DNA of 64,000 nt from Lingula anatina. Its lineage: Eukaryota; Brachiopoda; Lingulata; Lingulida; Lingulidae. A model generated the notes under the pieces. It was not told the DNA's origin, made no database searches, and saw only the letters and a list, made by a program, of their open reading frames with translations. The translations under genes and the position numbers were made by a program. Below are positions 45,645 to 55,817 of the stretch, piece after piece. The stretch is from the NCBI RefSeq assembly GCF_001039355.2, contig NW_019775419.1, positions 94,025-158,024 on the forward strand, in the 5' to 3' direction. Every line of letters starts with the position of its first letter. Positions within the stretch are counted from its first letter, which is position 1.

Positions 45645-45806
45645 GGATCTATCGGTATTTGGATCTAAAAATACGTGGATCTATAGGTATGCGGATTTAT
45701 AAGTACGTGGGTTTATGTGGAAGTCGTATCTATAGGAACGCAAATACATGTATATAGGACGATATTAACAAATCGGATCTATCAGTATTTGAATTTAAAA
45801 AGACGT
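45645..45806. repeat. Degenerate 16-bp-period tandem array
   Basis: Units begin GGATCTATCGGTATTT (45645), GGATCTAAAAATACGT (45661), GGATCTATAGGTATGC (45677), GGATTTATAAGTACGT (45693), a 17-bp variant (45709) and GTATCTATAGGAACGC (45726). After a short break come GGATCTATCAGTATTT (45775) and GAATTTAAAAAGACGT (45791). Period 16 is kept although units differ. Confidence 0.75.
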
Positions 45807-46429
45807 TTTTTTTTCAGTTTTTCCTTTATGTATCTATCGGTAACGGGAGTATAGTGACTTGAATATTTTGGGACTAAATTTTATCCGTACGTCCCCTCAC
45901 GACTGCACGGCACCTGTGCCTGGTCCTAAAAAAAAACTGGCAGTTGTTTACACCCTTGCCTGCTAGTCGATACTGGAATTAACCCTAGAAACACACAAGA
46001 AATGCCAGGAAAAAAGGAAAAAGCACTAATTTTCTCTCACTGAACTACAGTCGGTGATTTGTCCAATTTAGTGGTTTCTGCCCTTACGCACCATTCGTGT
46101 AATGGAGGTAGAAAATGTAATCTGTCAACTTTTATCATTTATGTAATAGCAGGGGCGTAACCATGCAGACCTTTTAAAATTGTACGTTTTTTGGCTAAAA
46201 TGAACAGTTCTTATCCATTTAAGTGAATATACCGTATTGGTCATAATCATGTGTATGTTTATTCCGTGGACTATTCGAAGATTGCAACTCTAAATTAAAC
46301 TTAAATTTTAAGGTTAAAAATCCACTCCTTTACCCAACATACAAATGTAGGCCAACATAGCATTTTTGTTGTTGCAGTGTTCTTATCATTTATAGGTAAT
46401 GTACAAATTCAACCAATTATTGTTATTAT

Positions 46430-47642
46430 CCAAAACTCTATGTAATAATATATCACGCAGTATAATTCAGCTAAAAAAAAACCAAACTTAAGTTAAAATC
46501 CTCTTATATTTTGATTTCTTATTTCAGAATATTCCCTTGATAAGTGTCATTTCCAGACACATTCAAGACTTTTCGTGTAGACTCGGCAGTCTGCCTGGGT
46601 TGATTGCCGAGCTTATAAATCAATCAGTTAAATACACAACAAGGAAATGCTTCCTTTCAATTGAAAATGATATTAAGGGATGTGCATGGGAATAAAATAG
46701 GTTCATTTAATTAAGTCTTATACATTATCATGAAACAACGAAAATTACTGATATTTAGAGCAATTCTCCTTTACCTCGGGGATTCGTAATATTGAATATA
46801 GCCTATACCGGCACTTCAGATTATTGCCTAACTTCTATACTAATACAACGTGTAACTACTTGAATGTGCCTGGTGGCCGTTCGATTTTGTACACTCTCGA
46901 GCCTCTTTATCTCTCCTGGCAGATTATACATGCCAAAAAAACGGGGTGCGGTGTGGGCCAAAATATTGCCTCGCCATCGTCGATACCTTGGCGTGGGTAC
47001 AGGGAAAGGTGACTCGAGGGTATGTGCCCGCCCCCTTCTTCCTTAATTGGTCCAAGGGTGAGTTTTTCTCTCCCTTTTTGGGGTTCCTGGAAGCAATGTA
47101 TCTCGGTAATATAAGGGCAAAGATGTTGATGGGATGCTTCTTTTGCATAAGTAAACCATGCTTCTGAGTGATCCTCCCCCCATCCCCCCCCCAATTCAGC
47201 GCCTTCATATTTGTCATCGTCGTCTATTTAAAGCCTAGATGACATCTAATCGCCAAAAGACGAACAACCCTAAAACGTTTTTCAAAAATATATGTGAAAA
47301 GCGCTCATTATTAGGTATGTCTGTTAAGATACTTTATAGCATATTACAAAAGCTTCAAATTGTCATTGGTGCGGTTGGTTGTGCCATTAGACAAAAGTCG
47401 CAACAAACGCAGTCAATGTCAAACTACTCATCATCTCTCGGTTTTCGTGTTGCATTCGGTATTATTTTATACATGCAAGGAATCTAAATATGATTGGTAT
47501 TCAATTGGAATATCAACAACGCCACGATTAAAATTTCTTTTCTAAGGAACCAGTTGTTCAAGAGATGATAAGAAAAATTTGCCATTTTTGTCCATTCACT
47601 TCCATGCAGTAGTCCCTTCGATTGCTGCTACAACGTTAACAT
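46430..47642. repeat. Duplicated block D3 (partial)
   Basis: The third copy of the D sequence lacks the first ~850 bp, so the candidate promoter/first exon is absent. It lies just downstream of IAP gene B, as D2 lies downstream of IAP gene A (before the LINE insertion). The D sequence is therefore part of the unit duplicated with the IAP gene. Confidence 0.75.
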
Positions 47643-48020
47643 CCATTCAGGTAATCAAACTCTCCAATGACAATAACCAACACTTTATTTTGAATTTTTC
47701 GATTTATATTTTATACAAATATTTTGGAACTAATTTTCGTCTCTTACTATTTAATTTTACAATGGAAATGGAACATAAAGGGAACAAGTCCGTCAAACAG
47801 CGACATCCGAAACTCATTTCCAGAGTATAAATATTATACAATATATTTCCAGATAAAATAAAGAATATAATACATATCAGAAATGTAGTCCTTATATGAT
47901 CGATTAAATATACCGCACTTTGGTGAATCATAAATTGGCACTTAAACTAAATTTTATATCTCAAATCAGTTTTCAGTCTCATTTCAGTACCCGCTCTTGA
48001 TCATAAGCGATCTGAAAACT

Positions 48021-51000
48021 TTACACAAAGAACGTATTCACGGTTGCAGCTATCTTCTTTGAACATTTTGGGCAATTCCTTTCATTTGGAGCGCAATTTT
48101 TGCAGCAAGTAATATGGGCACAAGGCAAAAATAAAACGGTTGCATCTTCAGTACAGGACGAGGTGAAACAACGTCTTCTTTCTTTCAGGTCTCGATTTTC
48201 ACGACGCATTACTGAAAATTATGAACACTTCATTTAAATATACAATTAAAGGCCTTATTTAAACATAAATTTCGGTTAGACTTCTTTTGAACCATTATAT
48301 ACTTTAATGAAAAAGGCAGCTCTTCAAATGTATGTGAGCATCTTAACTTTCCATCATACGACGAAAATAATTATGATTCCTTCACAATTTTGTTAAAACG
48401 ACTTCGTTCACTTTCAATGCAATCATTGAAGTAACTGAAGGGCATACGTATTAGACTTTACCTGATATTTCGTCATCACCATCGTCAATATCATTATCAC
48501 TTCCAGCAAGATTCTCTGTAAAATTTATAGATGATTTCAGAAGTAAAAGTGTTCATAAATTCTAAAGTAAAAAACGAACAGAAATATGCTTACAATATCA
48601 AATTATCTTAAGAATACACAGCGTTTACGACTCTAAGTTATTACTTCACGAAGCGTAGACTTCTAAAATATGATGGAATTCAATCCTTGTCATAATTTTA
48701 AAATGTCTTGTATTCAAATCGAAATATTTTGTGACTTTATTTACCGGAATCAGAGATAAGCTGTTGCGAAGTCCCTTCCATTTGATTATCCTCCTTTTTG
48801 GCCTTTTCTTCTAAAGCAAATAGTTCTTCTATTATGACTTCAGCGCTGGGAGGTTCTGGCCCTGAATAAATAGCACGGGTGTAGAATAAAGCGTTAACTG
48901 ATATTTTCCTGGGCGTAAAAAAATACCGAAAGAGTGAAAATACTGATAGAGTCCTGGGCATAAAAAAATACTGAAAGAGTGGAGCGGTCTACTTCAAAGC
49001 TTTTCACAAATAACGTTCCCTTTTTAAGCTGCTCTGAAAGCATCGCATTCAGATCGTCCCGTTACCTGCATCCATCACAATAATTAGGGCCTGCATCTAG
49101 ATATAGTTAACCCAGAGGTTTTAATTAACACAAACTAAATGCAATGACTTTAAACTGCCACATGTAAATTTGTGACACAGGTCAAGTAAATTGTTGAAAA
49201 ATTACCTTTTTCTTTGAACAATTTTTCCACTATTTGCCGAATTACAGCAACATCAAAACCCATGCCCAGAACTGAGCGAACTGCAGGTGACCTCATGGCA
49301 GATTCCACACTTATTTCCTAATTTAATAAAATGATATGTTAAAAGACTATATATGCGACATATGCTAGAACCAACAAACAAAATAAAACACACATCAAAT
49401 TTGCATTCTTTAAATTATGCGATAAATAAAATATGCATAAGAAAGCCATTTCACTCACCACTAAAAACAACAAAAGCCTTATATAGTTTTCGTCTTTGTG
49501 TAACATATAAAAACATGATATGGTTCTGTGTCATATATGTCAGATTTCTACAGGCTTCAGTTAAAGTGCAGAAAATTGTGCTGTCACGATCAAACCTGTA
49601 AAATGCCTACACATGCTGATCCTGACCAATTTCCTTACCTTGGTAGGCGACGATTTTCCTTTCCCTTGGATATCCCTAATGAAGTCCACGCCTTTACACT
49701 GTTTGACAAACCCGCATTTAGGAAACCAGCGTGCATGTTCTACCCATGGATCATCTCCTTGTGCCCAATTACATAATCCTCCATTGCAGAAAAAGCACTG
49801 AAATGGTGAAAAAATACTAATTTATAGTATTGCAAATGTATCACAATATTAAAAGTTGATTTAAGACTAGGGTAACATTTTTCGACAATCAGTATCACAC
49901 ATCGATTTTCAAAACAGAAATATTAACTGTCACGTTCATTTCACTAACTTTTGTAATTGGCAATTTTAGTCTCAGCAAATTAAGTGTTGTTTATTATTGC
50001 TATTTAACTTATTTGTTTGTTCATTCATTTATCTATTAAATCTATTCAATTACCAATATAAACTACAAATCTTGCGTCATACCTTAACTTTATCATCGTA
50101 GCCTGCATAAAAGAATCCAGCGTGTGCCAGTTCTGCAGGAGCCTGGGACTTGTCTCTTGGCCAATCGGTAAAAGACTGGACTCTTTTAACCTCAATGGCA
50201 AACTGTTGGTTCTTTGGCCTTTCAAACACTATGGGGCTCTCCTCTGAAAGCGCAAGCAGGGCTTCGTTAGCGCTAACAGTGGTGCCATCTTCTTGCAAAT
50301 TCGACTGGTTGACAAAGCTGCAAAGTGGAAAATGTCGGCGGTGTTCAGCCATTGGGTCGTCCCCGGTTTCAAAGTTGCACATCTTCCCTTGGCAAAACAC
50401 GCAGCGCACGGTGTCTGTTCTTCCAGTGAATACAAACCCTGCTTCTGCCACAGTCTGTGGATCTATATCGCTATGTGGCCAATTGACAAACGTCTCTAAT
50501 CTTGCCCACGTGCTTTGGCGGTAGTAAGAATCACTACTGCTGTTCTCCGGGTTATTGTATACTGATGTTCTGACCCCATCTGGGGCATCTATATTTTGTG
50601 CTGTATTTGTAGATTTGTTTTCAAAAGTGCCCCCTCCTTGCACAGTAATGGACATGCCGCCGACAGCCCCTCTATCTTCCTCCAAAGCTGCCTGACCAGC
50701 ACCAGGAGCAGGGGTTGTTAATATAGGCATGTTCCTGTTGCCCAGCCCTTTGATATAATCGCATGTCGGAAAATGCCTCATGTGTTCCAACTCTGGATTG
50801 TCTCCCGGTTGCCAGCTCTGCAAACGTCCATGGCAAGAGAAACAAATGACCCTGTCACCCTCCCCAGAATAATAAAATCCTGCTCGGGCAAGACGCGTTG
50901 CTCCCACGGGTGCGGTGACAGGCCAGTTTTGAAACGAACTGACCCTCAGCGCTTCATACTGCATTTCTTCACCAGGAGCAAATGGAGGTCCATTTTTTAA

Positions 51001-51057
51001 ACGCTCAAAATATGAATTAAGTGAAAGACTGTTCACGTTATCACTAGAAGTAGCCAT
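48021..51057 (-). CDS. Inhibitor of apoptosis protein (BIR x3, UBA, RING), gene B
   Basis: The tandem paralogue of gene A with the same role and intron positions. Exons: 50083-51057, 49639-49797, 49206-49317, 48745-48861, 48462-48515, 48021-48211; 535 residues. Each BIR keeps its four zinc ligands: C72, C75, H92, C99 in BIR1; C219, C222, H239, C246 in BIR2; C326, C329, H346, C353 in BIR3. The UBA (MGF) and RING (end TVNTFFV) follow. It is longer than A by 20 N-terminal residues, 44 in the BIR1-BIR2 linker, 9 between BIR2 and BIR3 and a few later. The linker is rich in Gly, Asn, Ser and Thr and is probably disordered. It has the same unusual C-x4-C RING start. The start ATG at 51057 is the first in frame and is preceded by AAA. 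The compact introns suggest this copy is closer to the ancestral gene. Confidence 0.94.
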
Positions 51058-51672
51058 TTTAATATATATACATATATCCCACTTAATGACCCAAAAATGT
51101 TTTAGAAATATCTATAAGGGTCGATTTTAGTCGCTTTTTGCGATGATAAGAAAAAGTAATCTCCTTTATATATTGAATAATATATATCCCTACATAGCCC
51201 AAGTGTTTATGCCTCCTGTGCTTGGGGTGAAAGTTGTGTAATATTTTCGTTTTGGAAATGGCGTTACAGATTACTATCCATAAACAGCAGTCTCTTAAAG
51301 ACTTATTCCATTTACGAGATTTCTCTCCGATTCTACATGGCACACGAAGTGCCATCATGGCCGATTGACAGCATTTTGAAATGTTATGTATTGTGATGTA
51401 TAAAATTTTCAATTCGATGTCGAAGTCTCCCTGGCAAACTGATCCGTCTTCATTTCGATAGCGTTGTGAGATGTTCTGAAATGATATATGAGACATTGGA
51501 TTTATCGATCTTTTAATATCAAGTAGTGCCTACTGGTAACATCCTTTCAAGTACAAATCAACACTATCAGTATTATCCCTCCGTACATTATAAATAAATT
51601 AATTTAGAAAAAAGAAAAATTATGCAAAATTGAGAAATTTTTGAGAAAATCCTAGCCAATAAACCCGACCAA

Positions 51673-51975
51673 ATGCCATCCATTCGTATTAAAGAAATGC
51701 CAATTAAAGGTGTCATATCTTACTTACCGAAAAACGACACTTTACGGATATTATCTGCTATTTCACTTGAGTCTTGGTGTATACTGCTGCACGTGCAGCA
51801 GTATTGTTTAACCAGGGAATTATATATATCCGATGTAATTCCCTGGTTTGACGGACTGCGATTATCTGGACAAAGAGGTCATTATGTATACGACCAGAAA
51901 TTTGAAGAAGGTGCCGTTTTAAAGCAACGCTGTATTTTATGGCGGACCGAAGGGTTACTTAAGTTTATCCCTTAG
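51673..51975 (+). CDS. Hypothetical 100-residue open frame
   Basis: Starts at a true ATG, with no introns evident. The composition looks protein-like (LPKNDTLRILSAISLESW; YVYDQKFEEGAVLKQRCILW), but I recognise no domain. Two strong inverted repeats lie inside the frame. It could equally be a relic of a repeat element. No neighbouring exon was found. Confidence 0.2.
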   Translation: MPSIRIKEMPIKGVISYLPKNDTLRILSAISLESWCILLHVQQYCLTRELYISDVIPWFDGLRLSGQRGHYVYDQKFEEGAVLKQRCILWRTEGLLKFIP

Positions 51976-52298
51976 CATGACGTCTTTACTGATTTGAGTC
52001 GTACAAAAAACTAGTAGAAGTGGTTTATACTATAGTTAACATTACAGGGAATCCACGCTCGCTTTGTATGTCGGAGTATGTAACTTCAACTGATTTTGGT
52101 CCTTTTTTGCGTTATTGTAGACAAGTTAGTGTTCTAAGGTTTTTTTTTTTTTTTTTTTTTTTTGTCTATTTACTTGTACCTGGTTGGTTAAACAATCAGG
52201 GTGAAAATTAAGCGTGGCCATACCCCTCGTTTTTACAATACATGCACCGGTAAGCCTACATTGTTTCCCGCACCGTAGGGACATGCACCCCGTTCAAA

Positions 52299-52373
52299 AT
52301 AATAATAATAATAATAATAATAAAAATAATTATAAATAAATAAATAAATAAATAGATAAATAAATAAATAAAT
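52299..52373. repeat. (AAT)n / (AAAT)n microsatellite
   Basis: Seven or more AAT units followed by AAAT units with a few interruptions. Confidence 0.9.
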
Positions 52374-52853
52374 GTCGACCCCAGGTAAATTTATAAAATT
52401 ATATTTTTTGTAAATATAGGTCCTGTATTTGAAAGAGAGTGGTGTGTTCGTTGGCTAACTGTACATATAGGCTACTGATCAGGAAGTTTTAAATAATGAC
52501 CATATCGATGTGTTGCGAAAATAAAAAAAAAAATTGCCACAAATATACATGTATATTTGCATAGCTTTAAAATCCTGTTGGGTGTCACAATATTGATATT
52601 TTCTGTTGACGATATTATATGTTTCAAATGTTATATATACAAGTCGCACTGTAAAAAAATAAAGCAAAATCAACTGATAAAAAATGTCATTTGTTTTGTT
52701 TTTCATTTGTCTTTTCACAAAAAGAAACTCTCATAAGTTGACCACATGTAACAGACAAATGTTTATTTACAAAGAAGAAATATGAAATATCTTTTCATTT
52801 CCAACATTCTTCCTGTGCAAGCTTTGTTTCTCTATATAGCCAATAGTGTGCTA

Positions 52854-52877
52854 AGGGGGGGGGGGGGGGGGGGGGGC
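52854..52877. repeat. Poly-G tract
   Basis: About 24 consecutive G residues, unusually long, with length likely uncertain in the assembly. Confidence 0.9.
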
Positions 52878-53408
52878 AAAACGGGGCTAGATTACAACTA
52901 GAATGTACTAAATCAAAACGAGGCTGGTATACGGATATTGCACACACGGCTGTTGTGTTTGGGGGTGGTCGGCTCATGCCTTGGTTTAACTACCTCTAAT
53001 CAATATAGCACGATCTAAGGCTGGGCCCCTGGAACGTGTGTTTTGACAACGCCCCTGGTTAAAGATTTGATATTGTTTATGGGACGCTAGATATTGAGAG
53101 TTAATTAATACTCTGCTTCCCTTGGATTTTATCTTTTTCACGTCTCTGTAACGTAGTGATTTTATGTATAAGTTTTAAATACCTAAATTTATCAGATAGA
53201 GTGACTGTTCGTGGCCATGTATAGCGTACTGCTTTTGGCTAGCATGACGTGAGGCGTCTCACCTCAACGTGGTGTGGAAAGAGGCGTCTCACCTCTGTAT
53301 GAAATTGACCAAAGATGGGGGATAGGCTGTACGGAAGACGTGGTGCCTGGTGGGGGAGAAGGGGGTAGGCTGGTTGCAGATTTGTGCTATTCGAGGACGA
53401 AGGTCCTT

Positions 53409-53575
53409 CAGGGGCGGATTTAGGCCGTCATCTGGGTCTTTCGGAAGACGGTCAGATTTTCAAGTTTACATTGACGGGTATCTAATTTTTTCTGTTGGAA
53501 GACGGTCAAAATGGAGGATGAATCAACAAAAATAATTTGGAAGACTGTCAGTGAATAGCTCTGGGTCCGCCTCTG
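53409..53575. mobile_element. Short TIR element, CAGGGGCGGA family, copy 1
   Basis: Begins CAGGGGCGGATTTAGG and ends GGTCCGCCTCTG. The interior (GGTCTTTCGGAAGACGGTCAG and following) matches 56509-56677 in opposite orientation. Non-coding. Confidence 0.75.
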
Positions 53576-54792
53576 ATTAGGTAAAGTTCTTTACATGCTT
53601 ACATTGACAGAAAGCTAAATAAATTTGCCACACCTTACTGGTAATTCAAAATTTTGACCTGATCTCTAAGAATGCAAACATTGGAGTTCAAGTTAAACTT
53701 CCGTAGCAGCTTTAGTAAAATTTCGATTTCAAACTCCCTTTTGTGCGTAAAATAGGACCCACTAGCAGATCCACTAGAAGAGTATCTCGCAAGATTAGAA
53801 ATTTATTTCTTAAAATAACAATATACATATCAAAATTCTTATGACCTCATTAGTCGAGATATTCCACCGTTTCTGACACCCTATAAATCTCCAAATATTC
53901 CCCCAATTCAAATTGCTAATAAACTTCTATTCCGGTTTGTTTAGTGTACACCTCGTTGCGGGTCGGTTGTTCCACTGCTATAAATAGAAAGGGTATTTTA
54001 CTTATTACATTTTCATTCGGGAAATTCACAGCGTCATTTTGAAGGTCTAAGTCAATAGGCCGTCACAATTGCTACCGATTGAGTTTCTTGCCAACTGCTG
54101 TTCGTCGTCGTTTTTCTGAAGCTGCCATTCGTCTGAATTTTTTTAAACTTTCAATGTAGTCTTTAATATTTAAAATTGTCGCTGTAGGGTTTTTACGCAT
54201 TTAATTTGCATGACGATTTAAGAGTTGGTCATACACTGGTTCTCAATATAAAGTTCCATTTGAAGAAAACAAAAAGGTAAAAAACGAAGTTAAAGATATA
54301 TTTGCAAATTCGAAATATGTTTCACGTTGCTTCCCCTCGAATGTTTTGCAAATTACTTTTCAAGAGAAGGTATACATGTAGTTTTGCCGTGTTCCTTGTT
54401 TTTTATTTGACTGTCACATCTAGTAATTGTTTTCCAGTGATTTAAGTTGCTAGACTGATGTTACTTACAGTAGTTTACTTTTCTTTATTTTATTCTATCT
54501 CACAAGCTGGATATTTTCAACATAGAGAAGTTATTGAAGTTCCACTTGGCCAAACAATTCTTCCGCTTGCTTACTTTTATTATTTTTTAAATGTTTAATG
54601 CACCTTTGTATATCGAGAAGCAGTACATGTATTGGCCTATAGCCCTCTTTTACTCGGTAATTGATATCTAAGGTCTACTGTCGTGCTACAGTACAGCTAG
54701 AGACCAGTGGCGGATTTAGAGGGGGGTCAGGGGTTCACAACTTATATAGTACGAGTATACATGTACATTCTTAATATTAGAAATGGTCATAC

Positions 54793-55004
54793 GTCCCCGC
54801 ACCGATACATCCCTGCACCGATACTCCCCCCAAATTATACACAATTATGAGGGGAAGTATCGGTGCGGGGATGCACCGGTGCAGGGATCTTTCGGTGTGG
54901 GATCGTATCGATGCGCATGATACAAAAAAAATTACTAAGGGGGGAATTATCGGTGCGAGGGACTATTGGTGCGGGGGAGTAACGGTGCGGGGGAGTATCG
55001 ACAT
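54793..55004. repeat. TATCGGTGCGGGG motif array with inverted half
   Basis: About ten variants of a TATCGGTGCGGGG word. The first two are in reverse orientation (CCCCGCACCGATA, CCCTGCACCGATA) and the rest are forward (54859 onward), so the left part can fold into a hairpin. It is flanked by a GGCGGATTTAGAGGGG word at 54710 and a C run at 55067. Confidence 0.65.
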
Positions 55005-55817
55005 GACCCCTCTAAAAAAACAAATTTTGGGGGGCCCTTCGTCAGGCCCCGAACCCCACGCCAAGCCCCCCCCCCCCCCCCCCCTTCAAATAATCATAGA
55101 TCAACCCCTGGAGAGCGTATATGGGAGTGCTAATGAATTTGCGTGCTATGTACGGGAATCTTTGCTAGTTGACAAAAGAAGAACAAACGTACAGTACGTA
55201 CCTTTACGTTTAGCCTACTATTACATGCGATCCGCTCTCAGCGCGAACAAATTATTCGCCATGTAGGCCAATATTCACTTCTTCTTCCAACTGAAACAGA
55301 CCCATCGATCATCAACTAATAATAGGCTACTGAGTGGTAAGGGAATTTTTATACATGTAGTACCTATTTTCATCTAGTGAAAATTCCCAGCGGAAAGTCC
55401 CAGGTCAAAGGGGAGGTCAAAGTGAGCAAAGTAGGGGATGAAGTAAAATAACGACGTTAACAAATCAAGGGTCGCATTATGGTTATAACATGAATAACGT
55501 TAGTTAAAATAATTCGCCAAAGCGTTAGTTATACAGGTAATAATGCACATAGGTAAAAATCTATATCATTGTCTCTATGGGGGTATATAGGAACTTTACG
55601 ACATTCGGTTTGAAGGCTTCAACCACTTCTGATAGGGTCGGGCTTTTTTTGCATTGTTTTAGATTAATGTGGCAGTCTAAGGTTGTTTTAGGTGGTTTTC
55701 AAACTTATGCACCCGGTTTTAAAATCATATAGCGATTTTACGACAATCGTTTACTCACTATCCAATCAAGGTGACAGCCGAGCGTGACCTCACCTGGTGG
55801 CATTCTCTTTTCGTGCA

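Larger units (their letters stand above)
51060..55790. other. Intergenic region between IAP gene B and the CNNM gene
   Basis: No confident gene. It contains a 24-bp perfect palindrome and a hairpin (51781-51848), a 24-base T run (52140-52163), an (AAT)/(AAAT) array (52299-52373), a ~24-base G run (52854-52877), a TIR short element (53409-53575), an inverted TATCGGTGCGGGG motif array (54793-55004) and a C run (55067-55084). Confidence 0.5.

Noticed and set aside
55797-55817. GTG at 55797 as the CNNM start
   Set aside because: Nuclear eukaryotic genes start at ATG. The first in-frame ATG is at 55818 in a good context.
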